NCBI GenBank assembly: GCA_000953735.1
Contig: LN554852.1
Location: 2,429,846-2,493,845, forward strand
Direction of reading: 5' to 3'
DNA: 64,000 bases
Origin: Moritella viscosa
Lineage (GTDB): Bacteria; Pseudomonadota; Gammaproteobacteria; Enterobacterales; Moritellaceae
Shown: positions 59,170 to 64,000 of the stretch, in pieces
Numbering within the stretch: position 1 is the first letter of the stretch
Layout of the letters: every line of letters begins with the position of its first letter
Translations under genes and position numbers: made by a program
The notes under the pieces: model-generated
Databases searched by the model: none
Told to the model about the DNA's origin: nothing
Seen by the model: the letters and a program-made list of their open reading frames with translations, nothing else

Positions 59170-59604
59170 ATGGAAATGAGTGTTGGACAAGTCGCCACAA
59201 GGGCTGGAGTTAAGGTATCAACCTTACATTTTTATGAGACGAAAGGACTTATTCAAAGTCGGCGTAATGCAGGAAATCAGCGTTGCTATGACCGCAGTGT
59301 GTTAAGGCGAATCTCTGTGATTAAAATGGCTCAAAAGTTGGGGGTGTCTTTACAAGAAGTGATACTAATGCTTTCTCATTTATCCAAAGAAAATGCCCCC
59401 ACAGAAGAAGAGTGGAGAGCTATGGCAAATGTATGGAAGTTACAGTTGGACGAACGTATTAATCGTTTGCAAGCTTTGAGGGATGACCTTGATGAATGCA
59501 TTGGTTGTGGATGCCTATCTATCAATAAGTGTAAATTAAGAAACCCGCAAGACATATTGGCTCAAACAGGTAAAGGCGCAGTATTATGGGAAAGTAGCAA
59601 TTAA
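59170..59604 (+). CDS. soxR: Redox-sensing regulator SoxR
   Basis: 144 residues, MerR family. The N-terminal winged helix (about 5-70; 'VGQVATRAGVKVSTLHFYETKG') is followed by a dimerisation helix and the [2Fe-2S] cluster motif with Cys 110, 113, 115 and 121 (CIGCGCLSINKC), exactly SoxR spacing. It senses redox-cycling compounds by cluster oxidation. No soxS is nearby; the divergent MFS gene is the evident target, as in non-enteric bacteria where SoxR controls transporters directly. Confidence 0.95.
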   Translation: MEMSVGQVATRAGVKVSTLHFYETKGLIQSRRNAGNQRCYDRSVLRRISVIKMAQKLGVSLQEVILMLSHLSKENAPTEEEWRAMANVWKLQLDERINRLQALRDDLDECIGCGCLSINKCKLRNPQDILAQTGKGAVLWESSN

Positions 59605-59711
59605 ACCCAATGCAATAAGCTCTCTTAAACTTGGCTATAGATAGCAAACTGCGTTCATGTGACTCACTTAGAATGAAAGTTGGATATGTTTATTAAAGTA
59701 TCGTTCACCCA

Positions 59712-60038
59712 CGAATACAACTTAATCAAAGTAAAACAGGTAATGACGTTCAATTTGAAATAACACCTAGAAGTCAACAAAGCATCAGTAGGTGGATATT
59801 TCAGCAAGACTGGGAACTGAGAGCTACCTATTCCCGAGTCTTCGCTGAATAGGTAAACCGATTAGTTATTCTACTACTCAAAAATTATCAAGCCGTGGGG
59901 CTAAGCTTAGAGATGGATGATAACTTATATGGTACGTATTCGATGAGACGAACTAAAGCTACGTTGATATATGTCCGCACTAAAAATATACGTGCAGTGT
60001 AACTGCCTTTAGGCCTTTACCGCTCAGGCTTATGCTGA
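59712..60038 (+). pseudogene. Tyrosine recombinase (integrase) remnant
   Basis: In one frame the DNA reads KTGNDVQFEITPRS... then YGTYSMRRTKATLIYVRTKN-IRAV, which matches the catalytic C-terminal part of phage-type integrases (consensus 'YGTHSLRRTKA...RAVQLLLGHT'). The frame has stop codons at 59850-59852 and 60000-60002 (the latter where VQ is expected, then LPLGLY for LLLGH). The N-terminal domain, the catalytic Tyr and a start codon are missing. It is a decayed fragment, presumably from a former integrated element. Confidence 0.75.
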
Positions 60039-60228
60039 AACTAATAACAACTTAGTCATACTTCTTGACCGATGCTTGGAAATGTTAGAAAGAGAAAAGC
60101 AAAGACTTACGGAGATATGTGGCTCCGTTCCCAGCCATATTAAATTCGTTCAAGATGACTATTTCGGCTGTTGTTTCATAGTGCTTCATTCGATTCAATT
60201 ATCTCGAATGGCTAATACATGTGTTTGA
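60013..60228 (+). pseudogene. Unidentified open fragment
   Basis: An open frame with no good start codon encodes NNNLVILLDRCLEMLEREKQ and then a Cys-rich end up to TGA at 60226. It directly follows the integrase remnant in another frame. I do not recognise it; the helical, coding-like sequence suggests a gene fragment in the same decayed element. Confidence 0.3.
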
Positions 60229-60297
60229 TGAGAAAGAACAAATCATAATGGAAATGGAAGGTGTAAAGTACCCGCAGGGGGGATTTCTAGCAGTTTA

Positions 60298-60516
60298 GTG
60301 GCTAATAACCGAATAGGAAAAGCTTATCTTACGGTTTTAAAAAAGTCAGGAGAGGTCGCGACTGTCCATTCAAACGAGTCCCTGATAAATAGACTTCAGA
60401 ATATGCCCTACCAATATGATTTAGCAAGTATAGGAAATATGGCATACATCCAAAGCGTTGGTATCTCAAGGTGTTGTGATCACCAAGCGACTTTGTCGTT
60501 AGCTATATTTGGATAA
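60298..60516 (+). CDS. Hypothetical 72-residue frame, possibly a fragment
   Basis: A GTG-initiated frame (VANNRIGKAYLTVLKKSGEV) with coding-like composition but no ribosome binding site. A short frame just upstream (MEMEGVKYPQGGFLAV, about 60248-60298) ends at the TAG that overlaps this start, so both could be parts of one frameshifted gene. No family recognised. The following 216 bp (60517-60732) hold nothing I can identify. Confidence 0.3.
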   Translation: MANNRIGKAYLTVLKKSGEVATVHSNESLINRLQNMPYQYDLASIGNMAYIQSVGISRCCDHQATLSLAIFG

Positions 60517-60732
60517 CTGGTTTTTACGTAATAAACCTTATTCCTATTGTAAGCGAATAGCCTAACTTCTTTCTCGTATGCCCAATCTTCGTTTTAGTCA
60601 GCATATACTGATTGAATAAATAGTGCTCTTTTTCTTTGTTTTTTTCGTAGTGTGAGAGTAGCTTACTGTTTCAATACCAACGGCCTTAGGTCGTTCACCT
60701 TCTACGCATTTAATATTACCTGCCTAATTTTT

Positions 60733-61164
60733 CTAAACTCCTAGATTCAGTTTATGTTCCTTCAATATATTGGATTTTCTAGAACGATTTTTACCAGCAA
60801 TATGGAGTAGATGCAGAAATTTTGGACAATCTAATTGGTTTGGCACTTTGCAAGCTGCTGCGTGCCGGAGCCCATTACGCATTTCGGTCAGTTCTCTAAT
60901 TTTTTTGTCCAACTCATCAGCCTTTGCTGAGAGAAGGGTTCTATTTATCTCAGGGCCTTCAGGAGTAAACATTTTACCAATCTCATCAAGTGAGAAACCA
61001 GCACTACGTCCCAACGAAATCAAGGCTAGTTTTTCTATTACGCTTGCATCAAAAAGCCTCCGTAAACCATTTCTGCCGTTAGATCGGATGAGCCCTTTTT
61101 CTTCATAAAATCGTAGAGTTGAGGCTGGTAACCCAGAAGTCTTTGAAACGTCACCTATGTCCAT
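60733..61164 (-). CDS. MerR-family regulator
   Basis: 143 residues. MerR winged helix (about 1-70; 'IGDVSKTSGLPASTLRFYEE') and a coiled-coil dimerisation helix, then AACKVPNQLDCPKF with Cys 105 and Cys 113. The two cysteines could sense thiol-reactive compounds or a metal(loid), but the spacing differs from SoxR and I cannot assign an inducer. It is divergent from the thiopurine methyltransferase gene, and the shared 140-bp region has an operator of the MerR type. Confidence 0.85.
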   Translation of the reverse strand: MDIGDVSKTSGLPASTLRFYEEKGLIRSNGRNGLRRLFDASVIEKLALISLGRSAGFSLDEIGKMFTPEGPEINRTLLSAKADELDKKIRELTEMRNGLRHAAACKVPNQLDCPKFLHLLHIAGKNRSRKSNILKEHKLNLGV

Positions 61165-61188
61165 TATTTTCCCCTGTGCTATTACTGC

Positions 61189-61219
61189 TTGACTTCAAGT
61201 CGACTTGAAGTTGTATGTT
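61189..61219 (+). promoter_or_regulatory. MerR-type promoter with 20-bp palindromic operator
   Basis: TTGACT (61189-61194) and TATGTT (61214-61219) are 19 bp apart. A perfect palindrome ACTTCAAGTCGACTTGAAGT (61192-61211) sits between and over them, the standard geometry for activation by a MerR regulator. It points toward the methyltransferase gene. Confidence 0.88.
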
Positions 61220-61303
61220 ATCTTCTACCATCACCTAGTACAAGATTTTAGTCGTGAAGCTTGTGGTAGGTAATTTATACTTTGAGAACTGAAGGGGATT
61301 GAT

Positions 61304-61954
61304 ATGAAAGTACGTTTTTGGCATCAGAAATGGGATAAAGGTGAAATCGCTTTTCACGAAAGTGAGGTAAACTCGCTGCTAATAGAACATTTTGGAAAAC
61401 TAAACCTAGCGAAGAACAATCGAGTATTCGTCCCTTTGTGTGGCAAGACACGGGATTTTGAATGGTTGCTTTCCTGTGGCTATCGAGTTGTCGGCGCAGA
61501 ATTAAGCGAACTCGCTATTAATGTGTTGTTTAAGGATCTTGGCGTAGAACCAAGCATCACCAGAATAGGTGCATTAATCCTCTACAGCGCAGAAGATATC
61601 GATATATTTGTCGGCGATATTTTTGACGTATCCGCAGAACTTCTTGGGCCTGTTGAGGCAGTATATGACCGAGCAGCGTTGGTTGCATTACCAGGAAATA
61701 TGTGCGTTCAATATAGCTCACACCTGATTAATATCACCGCGGCTGCACCGCAGTTGCTGATCACTTATGAATACGATCAACAGCTAATGGATGGCCCTCC
61801 ATTCTCAATAAACGAAGTAGAAGTAAAACACCATTATGCGGCTACTTATCAAGTGAAGTCTGTTGGAAGCAGGGATATCACCAGCAGATTAAAAGGAAAA
61901 ATGTCATCAACTGAAACTGCTTGGTTTCTGCAAAAAAATAATCAAAAAGGGTGA
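61304..61954 (+). CDS. tpm: Thiopurine S-methyltransferase
   Basis: 216 residues, usual bacterial TPMT length. It starts with MKVRFWHQKWDKGEIAFHES and has the SAM-binding 'RVFVPLCGKTRDFEWL' and YDRAALVALP motifs. It transfers methyl from SAM to thiols or, in bacteria, to selenium and tellurium oxyanions, aiding resistance. AAGGGGA lies just upstream. The 85-nt leader follows a MerR-type promoter, so expression is probably inducible. Confidence 0.93.
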   Translation: MKVRFWHQKWDKGEIAFHESEVNSLLIEHFGKLNLAKNNRVFVPLCGKTRDFEWLLSCGYRVVGAELSELAINVLFKDLGVEPSITRIGALILYSAEDIDIFVGDIFDVSAELLGPVEAVYDRAALVALPGNMCVQYSSHLINITAAAPQLLITYEYDQQLMDGPPFSINEVEVKHHYAATYQVKSVGSRDITSRLKGKMSSTETAWFLQKNNQKG

Positions 61955-61961
61955 GCTTTAT

Positions 61962-62069
61962 ATGTTAAGTAATATGGTGATGAATAAGGGTCTAGCGGTT
62001 CAAATTATTGAGAAAGTAGTAATGGAGCAACACTTAAAGTTTAGGCCTGAGTTAGATTTATCGGAATAA
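61962..62069 (+). CDS. Possible 35-residue ORF after tpm
   Basis: A short ATG frame, 7 bp after the tpm stop, encodes a peptide with GLAVQIIEKVVMEQHLKFRP. It has no clear ribosome binding site. It may be a small gene, a fragment or chance; no family is recognised. Confidence 0.25.
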   Translation: MLSNMVMNKGLAVQIIEKVVMEQHLKFRPELDLSE

Positions 62070-62182
62070 AGTGGCCAAGTTATCTTTTAAAAATAATGTA
62101 ATACATTGATTTATAAGTTAGTTTAAGATGTAATTATAATTGTCTTAAAATAGACTCTATGAATACATCTGTATAATACACT

Positions 62183-62614
62183 GTGATGCATTCCTGTCAG
62201 GAAAATAATGAATTGAAAAGTATAAAAATTACGCCAAAACATATTGTTGTAGGCAAAAACAAATATCGACTTAGTCGAATTGAAAATGTATGGATAAAAG
62301 AGCTTGGTGTAAGCTGCCAACTTTTACGTTTGTTGGTATTAATGCTTCAGTTTTCATCTGTGGGTTGGCTGGCACAATATTGGGTTGGTAGAACGGGGTT
62401 CGGTTTTTACTTACCCGTCCTGTTGTCAGTTGTAGGATTATTTTATGCGTTGCTTACGTTTAGGAAATACGAATTGAAAGCGCTATTGAGTGCCGTTGAT
62501 GAAACAGGAAAGCAACCAATAACAATTGCAACAGCGATAAAGAATCATGATTACAAGGCGCTACAAAATATTGAATACAGTTGCCAGCAAGTTGACCCTA
62601 TAACAAGGCCTTAA
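62183..62614 (+). CDS. Hypothetical protein with two membrane segments
   Basis: 143 residues (a GTG at 62183 or the ATG at 62186; no strong ribosome binding site). Residues about 12-38 look like a short beta domain (ITPKHIVVGKNKYRLSRIEN), then two membrane helices (about 44-66 and 74-92) and a soluble end. The arrangement resembles DUF6232-type proteins, but this is a weak match from memory. Neighbours do not explain a function. Confidence 0.55.
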   Translation: MMHSCQENNELKSIKITPKHIVVGKNKYRLSRIENVWIKELGVSCQLLRLLVLMLQFSSVGWLAQYWVGRTGFGFYLPVLLSVVGLFYALLTFRKYELKALLSAVDETGKQPITIATAIKNHDYKALQNIEYSCQQVDPITRP

Positions 62615-62812
62615 AGTCGTTATTCCTAACTACCTAATTGTAATTAATAGTTAATTTGTTATTATTTATAATTAAAAGTTAAGGTGCTATTTACATTATA
62701 TAGAATTTCGTATGATAGTTAGATTTGTCGACGATTAATGTCTGACTTATTCAGGATTAAGATTGATCAATACTATAAGTGATAAGAAACACTATTTATT
62801 TAGGAAAATAAA

Positions 62813-63394
62813 ATGGAAGTTATACAAAAAAAGGGTAAAAATAAATACACGTTTAGTCTGGAAGATGAGCAGTTTAATTACACTTATGAAGACTCATCTA
62901 GTAAAGGTGATGTGGATGTCGACTATGGAGATTTACCTCTAAAATTTTCCGAACAAGTAGAACAAAATGAATGGCTTAGAAATGTGGGCTTATTATGGAT
63001 AGGTATCGGAGTATTCCAGAGTGCATACGGTAGTTTTATTAATGGTACTTTTTATTTTGACCCCATGTGGATATTTATAGGTGCAATCTGCTTAGCGTGG
63101 GCAACCTTTTCCAAGGTGACCTACACGGTTTATAAAACGGAAGGTGCAAACATCTTCATAATTAAAGATAAGCAGCATGATGAGTTAATTAGCGAGCTGA
63201 TGAAAAGAAGAAAAGAGCAGCTCAGTACTTGGTATGCAGACATAAACATGGAAAACGATATAGTAAATGAAACTAATAAGTTTAAATGGTTGGTTAAGCA
63301 AAATGTTTTAACTGAGGACGTTGCAAGACAAAAAATAGAAGAGTTAAAATTTTATCATCAGAACAAAAGTTCGAAAGAACGAGTTTTAAATTAA
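62813..63394 (+). CDS. Hypothetical protein with two membrane segments
   Basis: 193 residues with AGGAAA upstream of the ATG. An acidic N-terminal domain (about 1-60) precedes two membrane helices (about 65-83 and 90-106), then a charged cytoplasmic tail. The last about 35 residues (FKWLVKQNVLTEDVARQKIEELK) resemble a SHOCT-like motif. Function unknown. An IS256-family element begins 2 bp after the stop. Confidence 0.6.
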   Translation: MEVIQKKGKNKYTFSLEDEQFNYTYEDSSSKGDVDVDYGDLPLKFSEQVEQNEWLRNVGLLWIGIGVFQSAYGSFINGTFYFDPMWIFIGAICLAWATFSKVTYTVYKTEGANIFIIKDKQHDELISELMKRRKEQLSTWYADINMENDIVNETNKFKWLVKQNVLTEDVARQKIEELKFYHQNKSSKERVLN

Positions 63395-63396
63395 CT

Positions 63397-64000
63397 GAGA
63401 CCCTGTCCCGAAATCTGTGTAATTGCCTATCATTAACTTAATCATATTAAGGATAGGTAATTATGACAAAGCAAGAACTTGAAGCCTTTGCAAAGGAAGC
63501 CGCAAAAGGCTTGAAATCTCAACAAGACCTCCTCGATTTTAGTCAAATGCTAACTAAAATAACCGTTGAAGCTGCGCTCAATGCGGAGCTAGATGACCAT
63601 CTGGGTTATGAAAAAAACCAGAAAGATACCTCGCGAAATTACCGAAATGGACATTCTTCCAAAACACTAAAAACTGAAGATGGCCAATTTGAACTTGATA
63701 CACCCAGAGATCGCGAGGGTAGCTTTGAACCGAAGCTGGTCAAGAAAAACCAAACTCGTTTTACGTCGATGGATGATAAGATCCTGAGTCTCTATGCTCG
63801 AGGAATGACAACACGTGATATAGTTGATTCATTTAAAGAAATGTACAATGCGGATATCTCTCCAACCCTCATATCAAAAGTAACCAATGCCGTCATTGAA
63901 GAAGTAAACGAGTGGCAAAATAGGCCGCTAGATAGCATCTATCCTATCGTTTATTTAGATTGCATAGTCGTTAAAATACGCCAAGACAATCACGTAATTA
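63397..64000 (+). mobile_element. IS256-family insertion sequence, left end (truncated by window)
   Basis: The element appears to start at GAGACCCTGTCCCGAAATCT (63397), a typical IS256-type terminal repeat, followed by the transposase gene. The right end is outside the window, so the terminal inverted repeat and target duplication cannot be checked. Confidence 0.8.
63463..64000 (+). CDS. IS256-family transposase (N-terminal part)
   Basis: 179 residues are visible; the frame is open to the window end. Mutator/IS256 features: 'AALNAELDDHLGYEKN', RNGHSSKTLKTEDGQFELD, 'TPRDREGSFEPKLVKKNQTR', 'LSLYARGMTTRDIVD', and 'YLDCIVVKIRQD' with the first catalytic Asp of the DDE triad. GGATAGG lies upstream of the ATG. 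Confidence 0.93.
   Translation, partial: MTKQELEAFAKEAAKGLKSQQDLLDFSQMLTKITVEAALNAELDDHLGYEKNQKDTSRNYRNGHSSKTLKTEDGQFELDTPRDREGSFEPKLVKKNQTRFTSMDDKILSLYARGMTTRDIVDSFKEMYNADISPTLISKVTNAVIEEVNEWQNRPLDSIYPIVYLDCIVVKIRQDNHVI

Overview
The window is 64 kb of AT-rich chromosome from a marine gammaproteobacterium. Gene order (thrS-infC-rpmI-rplT, pheST-ihfA, rne divergent from rluC, yceF/yceD-rpmF-plsX-fab, rsmF-letB-letA, yebG/proQ-prc-pepN, pyrD-zapC-rlmKL-uup-rmf) resembles Vibrio, Shewanella and Moritella. My best guess is Moritella or a close relative, from memory of gene content and not from a search. No tRNA, rRNA or CRISPR array was seen.

Region 1 (1-8.3 kb): the translation cluster, comprising the thrS tail, infC with an AUA start codon, rpmI, rplT, pheS, pheT and ihfA. 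A large membrane GGDEF-EAL regulator sits between rplT and pheS. Region 2 (8.4-15.7 kb): a SulP anion transporter, RNase E with a long repeat-filled tail, a structured rne-rluC spacer, rluC and yceF. Region 3 (15.8-24.7 kb): yceD-rpmF-plsX-fabD-fabG-acpP-fabF (no fabH), then after a strong terminator mltG-tmk-holB-tatD (no pabC). Region 4 (24.9-30.6 kb): a DUF2960 gene and a minus-strand cluster of a DUF2760 membrane protein with two unusual Hsp70-like proteins. Region 5 (30.9-36.4 kb): letA as two separate genes, letB with seven MCE domains, and rsmF. Region 6 (36.6-56.2 kb): SOS-regulated yebG, proQ-prc, pepN, the giant NAD-glutamate dehydrogenase, pyrD, zapC, rlmKL, a thioredoxin-fold protein, uup, a GlyGly-CTERM protein and rmf.

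Region 7 (56.2-64 kb) is accessory. It holds a PEP-CTERM protein behind a well-formed sigma-54 promoter, soxR divergent from an MFS exporter with a textbook SoxR promoter, a decayed tyrosine recombinase, a MerR-family regulator divergent from thiopurine S-methyltransferase around a perfect 20-bp operator, two hypothetical membrane proteins, and the start of an IS256-family element cut by the window edge.

The most interesting items are the DUF2760/two-Hsp70 cluster, the MerR-TPMT and SoxR-MFS switches beside mobile-element debris, the sigma-54-driven PEP-CTERM gene, the 25-copy repeat in RNase E, and the nested inverted repeats in the rne leader.
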